Shown here: positions 1-10,416 of the stretch, in pieces
Position numbering within the stretch: the first letter of the stretch is position 1
How the letters are laid out: every line of letters starts with the position of its first letter
Assembly: GCA_004123355.1 (NCBI GenBank)
Contig: SCHM01000003.1
Location: 1,612,001-1,676,000 of the forward strand
DNA length: 64,000 nucleotides
Direction: 5' to 3'
From: Amphirosellinia nigrospora
Lineage: Eukaryota > Ascomycota > Sordariomycetes > Xylariales > Xylariaceae
Position numbers and translations under genes: made by a program
Notes under the pieces: model-generated
Seen by the model: only the letters and a program-made list of their open reading frames with translations
Database searches by the model: none
What the model was told of the DNA's origin: nothing

Positions 1-758
1 GACCCGGACGACGCGATCGCCCATCTGCAAACTCCGGTCGAGAGACGTCGTCATCACTTCCGGATGCTCTTGGCCAACGCATCGCGCACCACGCCTTGTG
101 CATCGCATGCACGTCTCATCGGTCGGCGACCTGAAAATACATTTGATTTTGCGATGTTTGCACTCCCAGCAGCTTTTTGTACCCTTCCGTACTTTTCGCC
201 TGGGACGGGGAGAAGGCAATACTGGTAGTATGTCGCCGGCTTCGGAAGCCGCAGCAACTGGCTCGGAAGGGCCATGAAAAAGTGAAATCCCCGCAAGCCC
301 GGGATAACTATTGTAGACCCGGATAGTCCAATTGCGATTGGGGTCTGTCGTCGGTGCCGTACGTCGACTCGCTCTCGACCTACAAAAATCGATGCTTTGG
401 GTAAGCTCTTCGGGCGGCAAGTGGAGCTCCATCTTGGCCGCGAACTCGGCGGAAGAATTGTCCAGCGCCACAAGGGATTTCCTAGGCCCGGGGTACCATC
501 TGACAAGTACCTCATAGGTACAACACAATACGGCGACCGTGATCTCGGAGGACAATTACTTCCTTATCCACGCTTTCACACATCAACGCAAATGGTTCGA
601 CAAAATATAAATATACTGATCCCGCCAAAGATTCGAGCAGCTATGGCATCAGAGAACCTACACGCATCTCATTTCCTAGATTTCAAGATTGCTCGATTTC
701 TTGATTCCGGTCATAAGTCAGCCATCACCATCTACTTAGTGTGAACCGTACCGCCACC
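1..758. other. left-edge region without a supported gene
   Basis: Open frames exist on both strands. One starts at base 1 on the plus strand with no start codon inside the window and stops near 228; others lie at 332-517, 397-744 and, on the minus strand, 54-515. None shows a domain I recognise. The plus-strand frame from base 1 could be the tail of a gene cut by the window edge. The last about 150 bases are the presumed promoter and leader of the epoxide hydrolase starting at 759. Confidence 0.4.
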
Positions 759-2329
759 ATGGCCTCCAAGTTTGGTGTCATTCCAAACAACATTCCAACA
801 AACCCAGAGCCTTTCACTTTGCACGTCGCCGAGGAAGACCTCGTCGCCTTCGGGGATTTATTGCGACTGTCCAAGATTGGGCCTGCGACCTGGTGGAATC
901 AGCAGAATGATCCTCAGTATGGAGTCTCTCGCCAGTGGCTGATCGAAGCGAAAGAGGCTTGGCTCAAAAGCTTCGACTGGCGCAAACATGAGAACTACAT
1001 CAACAGCTTCCCAAACTTCAAACTTCCCGTCTCAGACCCTGAAGCAGGTCGTGTCGATGTCCATTTCGCCGCCCTGTTCTCGGCAAAGAAGGATGCTATA
1101 CCTCTTCTGTTTCTGGTGAGTGCTTACATAGACATCCTGCGCGACTGATTCTTCCTCGGTCATCCGCTTGGGACGTGAGTGTTGACCTTTTCTGCAGTGA
1201 GTAAATGGTATCCCGACTCTTATACAAAGTCTCCGGCACCTGCAGAGGAATGTTGCCGATAATACAACTAACATGCGATGTTTGTTGCTTCCAGGCATGG
1301 GTTTCCCTCCTCCTTCGTAGAGTTTCTACCAATGCTGGAGTTGCTCGTCGGCAAGTACACGCCCGAGACCTTGCCGTACCACGTTTTAGTGCCCTCTTTA
1401 CCGGACTATGGGCTCTCCCGTCGCGCGAACCAGCAAGCCGAGATGACTCTGACCCAGGCTGCCCGGATCATGAACCAGTTAATGCTGGACCTCGGGTTCG
1501 GCCAGGGATACGTAGTACAGGGTGGCGATCTTGGTAGTATGCTTTCCCGCATCATGTCTGTCGAATATGAGTCATGCAAAGCTTTCCATGGTACGTGAAC
1601 GAGCCGCAACATTAGCCACTATCTTTGGGCCGTCTCTGACACGATATAGTCAACATGCTCGTGGCGGACCCTGCTCTAAAATCCCCGTCCCCGGACTTGC
1701 TGTCGCCAGAAGAATCCCAGATCATCCAGCGCACCGAGGCTTGGCGCCAGACAGGCCTCGCATATGCACTTGAGCATGGCACTCGCCCAGCCACGGTTGG
1801 CTTGGCTATGTCAGCTAGCCCACTCGCCATGCTTGCCTGGTAAGTGTAGCCATAGATAATGTGTGATACGGCCGAACGTCAGCTGATGACGAACATCTAG
1901 GATCGGCGAGAAGCTGCTGGAATGGACCGACCCGCGTCATCAATTCTCCTTGGATACCATCCTAGGCATGGTCAGCTTCTATTGGTTTACCGAGACCTTC
2001 CCGCGCAGTCTCTATCACGCCACTCTGGTTAAGAATATCTTTGCAGGGAAGCCTCATCCAACGTCGATGGAGAAGCCCCTGGGGTACTCTCTCTTCGCGT
2101 ACGACCTTTGTGTGCTGCCGAAGCCCTGGGCCGAGGAGATCTATCCCAACCTGACACTTTTCAAAGCCCACAGCGAAGTAAGTAGCGTCGATCAACCCGA
2201 GATGATCAAGTCACTAACATCAATGCCAAGGGCGGCCACTTCGCGAGCATTGAGCAACCAAGAGCGTTATTAGAGGATGTCGAGGAATTTGTTGAGAGAG
2301 TGAGCCATCTATTTGAGGGCAGTGGCTAG
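759..2329 (+). CDS. epoxide hydrolase (alpha/beta-hydrolase with EHN domain)
   Basis: The product opens an epoxide to a diol. The start ATG at 759 sits in a strong context (CCGCCACCATGG). The first about 119 residues resemble the N-terminal epoxide hydrolase domain. The HGFP oxyanion-hole motif is at 1296, the nucleophile motif GGDLGS has its Asp at about residue 197 (codon 1527-1529), a lid Tyr lies in FYWFTETFP, and the catalytic His is in GGHF at the start of the last exon. Proposed exons are 759-1115, 1295-1590, 1650-1839, 1901-2177 and 2231-2329. Introns 2-4 have GTACGT/GTAAGT donors and join in frame. The first junction (donor GTGAGT at 1116, acceptor before 1295) is one base out of frame. 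A donor at 1109 would restore frame but drop two residues, so a lost base is more likely. No N-terminal membrane anchor is evident, so it is probably soluble. Family assignment is firm; the substrate is unknown. Confidence 0.85.
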
Positions 2330-3174
2330 GTTGGTCGATTGGTAGGCGGCTTTCTTGTGGGACAGGTTGAGTCGGTATAGAACTAAGACGGTAGTTGATG
2401 CTCTGCTGAAGGCCAATACTGAAGCCGCCAACCCACGTGGTAATTGGGACTATGCCAAGAGAGTGCCGACTCTATTTGGAGGGTCTTTTTCTTGCGTGCT
2501 GTCGCAAAGGTGATAGCGTTATTTTCGGCTGGCAATAACGCTTTATAGAGCATGGTATATGCGATGCGCGATTAATAATCTCATCCTGGCTGCTATCATT
2601 ACGGCCTTGCAATTAGTGCTATGGCGCGTCCTGTTACACTGATACAAGCTCCTGGTCTAGTCATCGTCTGTGTACATGGTCGCATTGTTTATTCGACGAT
2701 GTGTTGTCTATAAGCTAGCGGCGCCCTCAACACCTATTTCTCTCCTAGTTCTTCTTCCTTCGTCATTCGACATACCTACCTTCATACCGTCTTCTAGGAA
2801 CAAACAACATCGTTCTAATGAGATAACCATAGGTTCCGCGGCAGCTTTCACGATCCAGCCATTTCTCCATCAGCGTCACTTGCCTAGCCATGCCGATCAT
2901 AGGAAGTTAACTGTAACTGATATCTCAGTGATTGCTCCCTTGCTCTCTCGCTCTACAGTGAAGAGATATTGGCCATTGCGATGACGTCACTACCTCCAAT
3001 GGTTTAGCGACTTGTTCCCCACTTCTCGGCCGTTGCCTCGGGATAATCTTGCCCGCAATTCAGACACCGGGCATGGAATTGGGAATTGAGGGAGAGCTTC
3101 TCGAACATCTCTTGCTGCTTCAAAAAGCACCGAACAAACAGCATACCCCTATTCCGACCCGTTATTCCACCAAC
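2330..3174. other. intergenic, epoxide hydrolase to VOC gene
   Basis: This stretch holds the 3' flank of the epoxide hydrolase and the 5' flank of the VOC gene. A 104-codon frame at 2670-2984 has no recognisable domain and looks like chance. I see no repeat or RNA gene here. Confidence 0.4.
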
Positions 3175-3588
3175 ATGATAACCGGTCTCCATCACATCAA
3201 CCTCGTCGTCCCGCCAGACACTCTAGATGACGCAGCAGCATTCTACGGATCGACGCTGGCCCTAACCCGCGAGCGGTGCCCGAGCTTCAAAAGGGGACTC
3301 TCCTTTGGTTTGACATTGGGACATCCGGACAGCAGGTCCACGTGGCATTTGGGGAACCTGATGATTTCTCCTTTGCTTCACGCCGGCACCCATGTTTTCG
3401 CGTCGCGGACGGCGAGCAGCTCCTCGAACTACGGCGCAGGACTACGCACATCTAGAGCGTGGCGGTCCTGGCCACCCAAGGCTGCCGATCGCCCCGGCGA
3501 GGAGGATAGTGGTGAGAAGGGCGTTGAGTATCCGCAGCGCTTCTTCGCTCGGGACTATGCCGGTAACCGACTGGAGTTTACGTTATGA
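3175..3588 (+). CDS. VOC (glyoxalase/dioxygenase fold) protein, frame broken in the middle
   Basis: The start MITGLHHINLVVPP with AAFYGSTLAL is the first beta-alpha-beta module of the vicinal oxygen chelate fold, with a metal-ligand-like HH. The end (RFFARDYAGNRLEF) is the last VOC strand. The frame is open throughout, but the centre reads as nonsense. After the A4G4 run at 3289-3296 the expected strand (WFDIGTSGQQVHVAFGEP) lies one frame away. The following YAHLERGGPGHP segment near 3445-3475 lies in the third frame, and the ending returns to the first. Three one-base losses therefore add up to one codon. Length (about 138 codons) suits a single-domain VOC protein. Substrate is unknown. Whether the losses are real or consensus errors cannot be decided from the sequence. 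Confidence 0.65.
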   Translation: MITGLHHINLVVPPDTLDDAAAFYGSTLALTRERCPSFKRGLSFGLTLGHPDSRSTWHLGNLMISPLLHAGTHVFASRTASSSSNYGAGLRTSRAWRSWPPKAADRPGEEDSGEKGVEYPQRFFARDYAGNRLEFTL

Positions 3589-5224
3589 AAGAATAGTGGT
3601 GGTGGCTTGTGTGATCTTGATTAAGGATTTTGTCGTAACTGGATGCGCCGCTGCTAATATACCATTGATAATCTCGGTTGTGTCCGATCTACTGGATGTC
3701 TTCAAAATCTTTGCGCACATACAGTACTTGTGACATCTTACGGTTACTTCATCTTGAATGTTAGAAGTAGTTGTCTTTGTGTCAATTCATCAATGGTTAG
3801 GTAATATTCATTCGGTTCTCTCGACAACAATTCACACAATTTCTAGTGATTTCAAGTCCTAATTACCTGGCCTTGTGAGCCTTGACGCCCGAACTAAGTC
3901 TGAAACCACTCGAAATTTATCTGCGGCTTACCTGATGTCTCTTTTGCTCCCTATGATCTAAACAGTTCCAAGATAGCCAAACCTGCCCTGCACCGTAGGT
4001 CGATGAAACAGCTGTGCGTTGCATTAGGAGACAGAGCGATGTGTTGCCTTGAAAGCATGCGGTCTTCGTAAAGCACATTGTTTCGTAAATGCGGAAAGCC
4101 TGGCTACTGAGATAGTATACAATGCTCTTCTTAGTCATGGAACTTGGTGCATTTACCTATTGTGACAAACTCTTTACACAGTACTGGTTTTGTCTAATTT
4201 GGGTAGGTGTGTTTTTGCACTTTAAGCCTTCACGGAACGGCCTGAAGTACATATTAGTTAACTAGGTAGTCATCACCCAACTAGTACATGCTTCCTTTCA
4301 CTGGGTATGGACTTGTTGGATTACCTTCGCAGGCCACTTTTCATTATGTTTCATGTTCTTTGTTATAGCAGGAGCACCTCTGTTATGTGCATGACACCCT
4401 GTCTTTGAACAAGGGTTTCGGATGTCGTCGTTCTCTTGAAGCCTCTATTAGTCATGCAAACTTTCGTCAAACCGAAACTATAATACATTAGAGTTCGTTG
4501 AGAGTTCAGCTATGTATAGGCCGTTGCTTATTTATCGCTACCGTAGAACCTAATTTTCATCACTTAAATTCCTTTAACTAAAACATCGGTTTGAACCTGC
4601 CGACATATGTTCTTCCTTAGTAATTTTTGTCTAAATGGTCACCTCGGCCGTGATAGCGCCCATTTTGTGCTGCCTGAAATGACTGCGTTTATTTCAGCTA
4701 TCGAATAGCCCTTCCTCTCGGTTAGTTTTGAGAAGATGGGCGTCAACGGCAGCTCAAATAGTTATTTCTATCCCATTCTCTGTTCTTTTCTACAAGATTG
4801 ATGATGTGATGTTGTGTGAGATCGAAGTATATAGTCGTCATCGTGCCTGCTCGTATCATGTGCTTAGTGGTTGGTTACGATACCATTGGATGTTGTTGCA
4901 TACCTATCATCGAAGGAGCTATACCGAATACATATATGCAACTAAAATGTATGGTATGTCGTACCCTAGCCCTTCCATCTCTTCTAAGTGTGTTAGGCTT
5001 ATAGCTCCTGTCTATCTTTTCTTCCTCCCTCTTATATCTAGCCTTTAAATCACTGATCGCGTCATTACCAAGTAGACGCAGCATCCAAATATTGGTATCT
5101 ATACAAGGTTTCTAGTCCACGTTCTCATCTGAGAATTAAGGTTCCCGTGTTGTTGAAAGTTTATCGGCTCAAAGCGTTCCAACTCAAACGGCAGAAGAAA
5201 TCGCATTAGGGTTCTTGTTGAGTT
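3589..5224. other. AT-rich intergenic stretch without genes
   Basis: Only short chance frames are present (longest 106 codons at 4728-5048, no domain). I see no terminal repeats, tRNA or promoter-gene arrangement until the TATA element at 5225. Confidence 0.4.
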
Positions 5225-5232
5225 TATATATA
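5225..5232 (+). promoter_or_regulatory. TATA box upstream of the charged-repeat gene
   Basis: TATATATA at 5225-5232 is followed by a pyrimidine-rich stretch and then ATG at 5445. The distance of about 210 bases is compatible with a fungal leader. Confidence 0.4.
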
Positions 5233-5444
5233 GACATCTCTTCCTACATCTCTCGCACAAAGGCCATGTAGTTTGACAGTCTGCTCATCTACCTTCTACT
5301 CCACCAGATACACATATAGTCACAGAACACTCCGCCCTCACCCATCATTTTATATCTCAAACTGCCTGCATAACTATCGTTACATTTCTTTCAACACTTA
5401 TATGTGACATATCTGGCGCCTAAGACAAGATTGCTACTAACAAA

Positions 5445-5879
5445 ATGCCACAAAGCGCCAAAAATGGGTCGAGCAAACAGCCAGCCTCCCTGCATCCACC
5501 CCTAGCATCTCAGGGATCTTCCGACTCGACTCAACCAGACACACGCAAGTGGGACGCTCTGGTTGCTGTCGCAGTCCAGCGACTGGAGGAAATAAAAAGA
5601 GATGAAGCTCGGTCCGAGGGCCGTGAAGAGGAGGATGGCAACGCTACCGAGTGAATAACTAAAGTTGTAGAAACGACTACTGTTCTGGACGCCATCGCTC
5701 AACGCAACAGGGCCGACGAGAATAAGGCCGACGAGAACAAGGCCGACGAGATCGAGGGCGACAAGGCGACTATTCGGGCGCTGCGACGTAAGCAGCAGGT
5801 CACGGTCAGTGCGATGGCGCTGAACAACGTCGAGAGTCGCATGAGATCGACCGACGATCCCGACAAGTACCCGGGCTAA
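5445..5879 (+). CDS. small charged protein with ADENK repeats; intron or in-frame TGA
   Basis: No family is recognised. The N-terminus is Ser/Gln/Pro-rich, followed by a likely amphipathic helix (KWDALVAVAVQRLEEIKRDEAR). Reading stops at TGA 5652-5654, but the same frame then stays open to the TAA at 5877-5879. It encodes TTTVLDAIAQRNR, a tandem ADENK-ADENK-ADEIE repeat (15-bp DNA unit near 5710-5750) and a helix-rich tail. Two readings fit. In one, a 48-bp intron at 5623-5670 (weak donor GTGAAG, ACTAA branch-like site at 5658-5662, acceptor GTAG) removes the stop and keeps frame. In the other, a substitution created the stop. A TATA box lies at 5225. Coiled-coil character is inferred from heptad-like spacing. 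Confidence 0.45.
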
Positions 5880-6419
5880 CTCCCACTTCAAAATAAACCC
5901 AATAGTAGGGCTACCTCATGGGATCATTTGCAAACACAACCAAGCCCGTATGTATGAAGCACAAATGCAAACATCATCATTCCTTATCATTCTAAGGTCT
6001 TTGAACTCCAAAGACACTAAATTACTCCAAGTGATACTGATAGGTATAGTTCTGATACGAGGATACCTACCAAAACCAAAACCAGAACACAGGTGGACGA
6101 GCACTTTGCGCCCTATTTCACCAGCTATTCTTATCGAAACCGTGCTTAATTCAACATGCTATACGACAATTCGACGTAAATAGGCGAGGGCTTATCAACT
6201 GAACAAGATCACTCCGGACAATCCCAGAAACCCCGAGATGCAGGTGTCCTAGCAACGGCGAGATCAGTTGGGCTCCAATATCCGTTACGCTAAGCCTCCC
6301 GAAATTCCACCCACGTAAGAGGTAAATCATCTTGGGGACTAGTTTGAGGCTGGTCGCCAGCCGTCAGCTTCGACTAGGGCTACTAGTGGAAAACGAGCGA
6401 CTGGCCATGACACGATACT
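5880..6419. other. intergenic before the first LTR
   Basis: No supported gene is present. The target site of the LTR insertion begins at 6415 (ATACT). Confidence 0.4.
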
Positions 6420-6748
6420 TGTCACACGGATCTCGCACGGAGCTCGCTAAATCCTCACTATGAGGTTGATGAAGTGTAAGGAGTCGTACGAATCTCGTGA
6501 ATCTCAACCATTCACCGAAAGCTGAGATAGAACATCGAGACATGCAGACTCCGGCTACACGGTCTATATTCAGGTCTACAGAGGTCCGCGAGGTTGTAGG
6601 AAAGATGGAGGAAATTTGGATATAAAAGGGCACGTAATCCTCCTCCCTAGGGAATAGAAACTTAGATATTAATGGCACCTTTGGCACCTTGGTTGATTGT
6701 TATTTGATTTGAACTATTTCTAAGCCCTCTATCTGATCCCCTGTGACA
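6420..6748 (+). mobile_element. solo LTR, family A copy 1 (329 bp, 5-bp target duplication)
   Basis: The element starts TGTCACACGG and ends CCTGTGACA, giving TGTCAC/GTGACA inverted ends. It is flanked on both sides by ATACT (6415-6419 and 6749-6753), a 5-bp target-site duplication typical of LTR-retrotransposon integration. A TATAAAA box lies at 6621-6627 in plus orientation. Two diverged relatives occur at about 9791-10139 and 56270-56581. No gag, pol or second LTR lies nearby, so this is a solo LTR left by recombination. Confidence 0.85.
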
Positions 6749-8169
6749 ATACTGGTAAGTCTTATCTATCATCCCTGTTGACATTTGTTCTCATAACTTG
6801 TCAAGTCGTTCCGCATTGCCACTAAGCCGCCGACTTTTTGTTGAAAAGATTTAAGCTCGTGGAATGAGTATATCTTTTCCAGCTCCTTCATCTAGAGCAG
6901 GCAGCGACTGCAGGCAATATACCCCTCCTTGTTGAGTTTCTCGCTACGGCTCACCTACAGCTGCCATAAGACGTATAACCTGAGTAGAATGAAAACGATG
7001 CTTGTAAAGCTATTTTCCCAAGGTATAGGCACACAGACGTAGTCAAAGAGACTCCCCCTGTGTATAGCTAGATAGTCTCCAGGGGGTTAGTTTCAAAGAT
7101 ATTTGTGGAAGACCAACTACTTATTAGGTACCATATACCAGGTCGATGACAATAAAAAAAGGGATATTTAGAAGGAAGGATATACGACACAGAGTGTAGG
7201 TAGGTAACTGTTAGAGGGCATCCCAATTTACGAGAAAGGAGTCATGACTCAATAATATAAGTCCTTACATTTCTAACTCCCAGTAGTCTGTCTGTGATCC
7301 GACTTGTGTCTAAATTTTAACCGCCTAGTAATCAGGAGCTACGATATAGGTTGATTAAAGAGGAGACGAATTGGAAGAAGCACTATTTCCTCATCTTGTT
7401 TCGCCCGCATTTATTCCTCAATTGCTCCCAATTCGTCAAGAGCACCCTTATGTTTTGTTTCACAATCATTAAAGACCTTAGATTTAGGCACCGCACCTAG
7501 ATCTGTCAAGAAAGAGAATTTTCGCATACAGCTGCGATTATTGAGTCCTGAGCACCCGCTGCCTTTTTCATTTACTTGGTAGGGAAGCATCAATGGATGG
7601 TAATAGCATGCGAGAATCAGCATCTGCTAGCCAAGGCCTATCCGCATGGAATCTTGAACCGCCCCTAGGATTATACGAACGGATCCATGGTTTGATAGCT
7701 ACATCTTGCTTACTAGTGGAGAAGTAAGTAGTGGTCGTCTTGAAGGTGAAGCGCCGGCGAAATTGTCCTGCATTCCAACCTCAGTGGCGGCGCATGGCGA
7801 CGGGTTAGTGAATCCCGGTCGGCCACGTATAGGGCGGGAGAAGGGAGAATCCGTGGCTATGGTATAGTGGGATATGACTACCATACACCGACGGGGTTAG
7901 GGTGATTACACGGCTCCGTGGCGCTGTCTATGGTTGATTAATTGAATTCTGAAAATCAACCCCGTAAAGGAACAGACACTTCAGGTCGGAAGCATTTTTG
8001 TAAGCAACCATCGCCTACCAATTATAGTGCTGACGTGTCTTGTCCAGGTTGGGAAAGGACAATTCAAGCTAGCAGGGGATGTTGAATTCTACCCTTGCTA
8101 GACAGAGTCGGACGGGTCGGAGTTAGGAGTGCTTGAGTTTGATATTGTCGTCAGTAAACCTCCTTTGAA
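6749..8169. other. gene-free stretch
   Basis: Only short frames without domains are present (for example 7411-7623 and 7699-7884 on the minus strand). No repeat boundaries are recognised. The end of the stretch is the promoter of the secreted protein at 8290. Confidence 0.4.
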
Positions 8170-8177
8170 TATAAAAA
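8170..8177 (+). promoter_or_regulatory. TATA box of the secreted GPI-type protein gene
   Basis: TATAAAAA at 8170-8177 lies 113 bases before the ATG at 8290. A C/T-rich leader follows, as is common in highly expressed fungal genes. Confidence 0.55.
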
Positions 8178-8289
8178 ACTGGCCTCAGCCTGCATAGATA
8201 TGCTTTGAATACATCGTCTTAACCTCATTACTCACCTCCTTACCACATTACAAACTTGATACCTTGAGAACTTCTCAACAGCAAACAAA

Positions 8290-8931
8290 ATGCATAACGC
8301 CAAAGTTCTGCTTGCTCTCGCCACTGTGGCAGGAACAGCTCTATCTCAGAAGTCTGATAGTGCATTTTGCGCCTCATACCTGAGTACCTTCTTCAACATA
8401 ATAGGAACAGAGGCTCCTACAACCCCTGCCGATATCCTCTCTTTCATCGCCTCACAAACCGATATCCCCACCCTTGCCGGCGACCAACCAGCAGGGGCCA
8501 CCCTTAATCCAGCATTGCACCAGTCCCAACTCTGCTCGCTGGCAACGGCGCTGCCATCTTCGCTTCTGCCGGAATTCCAGACCCTGGCTTCCGGACTACT
8601 CAGCTTCGGCAAGGCGCACAGCAGCGACTTTATCGCCTATATTACCGACTGCTACCCCGAAGACCAGGTTGCCGCCTCGACTAGCTACCTCGACTACATC
8701 TTCACGGCCACGGGCAACATTTGCGAGGAGACGGCTACGGCCACGGCTACTCCCGGCGGCTCGTCAAACGGCACCTACCCGACGGCTACAGCCACTCTCC
8801 ACCCGACCGTCACGAGCGCCCCCAATGGCACTACCAGTCTGATCCCTACGGCTGCTGCCGCCAGGCCCACAGGTGCCTTGTTAGGTGCGGCTGCTGCGGG
8901 AGGTATCCTTGGAGCTGCGGCTATGCTTTAA
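8290..8931 (+). CDS. secreted, probably GPI-anchored Ser/Thr-rich protein (infection-structure-protein-like)
   Basis: The 213-residue frame is intact and uninterrupted. Residues 1-19 form a signal peptide (MHNAKVLLALATVAGTALS). The mature N-terminal domain has four cysteines (in FCASY, QLCSL, TDCYP and NICEE), likely two disulfides. From about residue 150 it becomes a Thr/Ala/Pro/Ser linker with NGT sites, then a small-residue region and a hydrophobic tail ending GGILGAAAML, the pattern of a GPI attachment signal. The overall plan resembles small fungal proteins annotated as infection-structure specific; this is recalled from the family pattern, not searched. It would act at the cell wall or surface. 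Confidence 0.75.
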   Translation: MHNAKVLLALATVAGTALSQKSDSAFCASYLSTFFNIIGTEAPTTPADILSFIASQTDIPTLAGDQPAGATLNPALHQSQLCSLATALPSSLLPEFQTLASGLLSFGKAHSSDFIAYITDCYPEDQVAASTSYLDYIFTATGNICEETATATATPGGSSNGTYPTATATLHPTVTSAPNGTTSLIPTAAAARPTGALLGAAAAGGILGAAAML

Positions 8932-9576
8932 GCAACTACGGCGTGTAGTAGAGGACTGGAAAAGATTTCATTCAATGCTTTATCTTATGTTAAAACCCCA
9001 GTTTGCATAGATTATTAGAGAATAAAACTTATAATGTAAATTGATGCCGAAATTTGAAATGGTAGCATTTTGTGAAGTCGAAATTTGATGTTACTGTAAA
9101 ACAGATATGATAGCGAACCATTGATTTGGCCTAACAATCTAGTACGAGGCTTTAATGTAAGTGCTCACATCTACGTTTTTGTTGTATGTCCTGAATCATA
9201 TGACTGAGCCCTATGTTATGCTACTCCGAGATGGTGAAGCTATTATAGGCTTGAGATATTTCTAGACGCGGTACAACTTGAGCAATAATCAAGCGCTATA
9301 CCAAATGTTTAACTTTAACGGTTGACCAAAAGCCATACGAATTGAGGCCTTCCAAAGAGACTGAGAGACATTCGCGGATAACAAGGTGATGCTAATTTGA
9401 AGATGGGTAAAACTAACTGCAGCCAAGATTAGCAAGCGAACCAGGCGCTATTCGACAGAACTTTGCTTTGAACATACCGCTGATATAGGCTAAGCAAGAA
9501 TTCCCGGTTCGCCAAGTTCAACTTTAGTGACCCCGTATTACACGTATTTCGCCTACGGCTTCAGCCCTCGGCAATT
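8932..9576. other. intergenic, AT-rich
   Basis: This is the 3' flank of the secreted protein gene followed by sequence without frames or repeats I can identify, up to the LTR-like remnant. Confidence 0.35.
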
Positions 9577-9783
9577 TGTAACATTTTTAGCTATATTGGC
9601 TAGGTACACAGGCCAACGGAGGTCCGTTGGGGTAGCCCGATATCTGTGTATATATAGGCTAGGCAGGTCCCGAGTTCTCTACTAGGGAATCTAGAGAGTA
9701 AGGGGTCCTTTTCCGCCATGGCCAATTATTAGATTTGAAGGAATGAAGCTATTCCCAAGCCCTCAAACAGAGCCCTTGTAACA
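9577..9783 (+). mobile_element. LTR-like remnant (207 bp) beside the family A LTR
   Basis: It begins TGTAACA and ends CCCTTGTAACA. It has a short palindrome (CCAACGGA/TCCGTTGG) followed by TATATATAGG near 9650. Its last about 40 bases (AAGCCCTC...CCCTTGTAACA) resemble the 3' end of the family A LTRs. It ends 7 bp before the next LTR begins. I find no matching target-site duplication (CAATT versus CCCCG), so the boundaries are uncertain and it may be an older or partial element. Confidence 0.45.
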
Positions 9784-9790
9784 CCCCGGA

Positions 9791-10139
9791 TGTCACACGG
9801 ATTCTGGCTGAGTGCGCAATACAGTGCCACACAGGGTCCCACACGGAGTTCGCTAAATACTACCCTACGAAGCTAAGGCAGTCGTACGAAGTTATCGTGG
9901 GTCTCAAGCAGATACCGAAGCTAAACTCGAAAACCGAGACACTCACTTCTCCGGCTACACAGGTCTCTAGTTGGGTTGGCGAAGGTCCGCGAAAGAGAAG
10001 AGAAATTTGGGCATAAAGGGCACGGAATCCTCCCTCCTGGAGAATAGGAACTTAGATCTATATGGCCCCTTTGGCACCATAGTTTCTTATTACTCAATTT
10101 TGAACCTATTCCAAGCCCTCTATCTGAGTCCTGGTGACA
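9791..10139 (+). mobile_element. solo LTR, family A copy 2 (349 bp)
   Basis: It starts TGTCACACGG and ends GGTGACA. The flanks CCGGA (9786-9790) and CAGGA (10140-10144) look like a once-identical 5-bp duplication with one change. It shares with copy 1 the CGCTAAAT block, the AGTCGTACGA block, a TATA-like ATAAAGG near 10013 and the AAGCCCTCTATCTGA ending. It carries about 20 extra bases near the 5' end. It lies 277 bp upstream of the phosphotransferase start. Confidence 0.8.
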
Positions 10140-10307
10140 CAGGAGAAGCTGGAGGATACGGTGGATGGAAATTAAACAAACCACTATAAGAATTTACTTT
10201 GATTGTTATGCCCTCAATGTCTCGGCTATCAGCAAAGTTCTTTATGGATTTAACAAACCCCTTGTGTTTCTTTTTACTTACAAAGAGAGGTGTTCGTGTA
10301 AGTTGCC

Positions 10308-10315
10308 TATATAAA
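10308..10315 (+). promoter_or_regulatory. TATA box of the APH-type gene
   Basis: TATATAAA at 10308-10315 lies 102 bases before the ATG at 10417. It lies downstream of the LTR, so the gene keeps its own core promoter. Confidence 0.45.
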
Positions 10316-10416
10316 CCTCATATTTTTTCAAGTCAACATATGACACTTGCTCCGAAACAACCTAATCACAACCATTCCACAACCAAAACTATTCTGAACA
10401 AAAAGCAGCTCTCAAA

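Noticed and set aside
54..515. 153-codon minus-strand frame near the left edge
   Set aside because: No domain, odd composition, and overlapping frames on the other strand; not supported as a gene.
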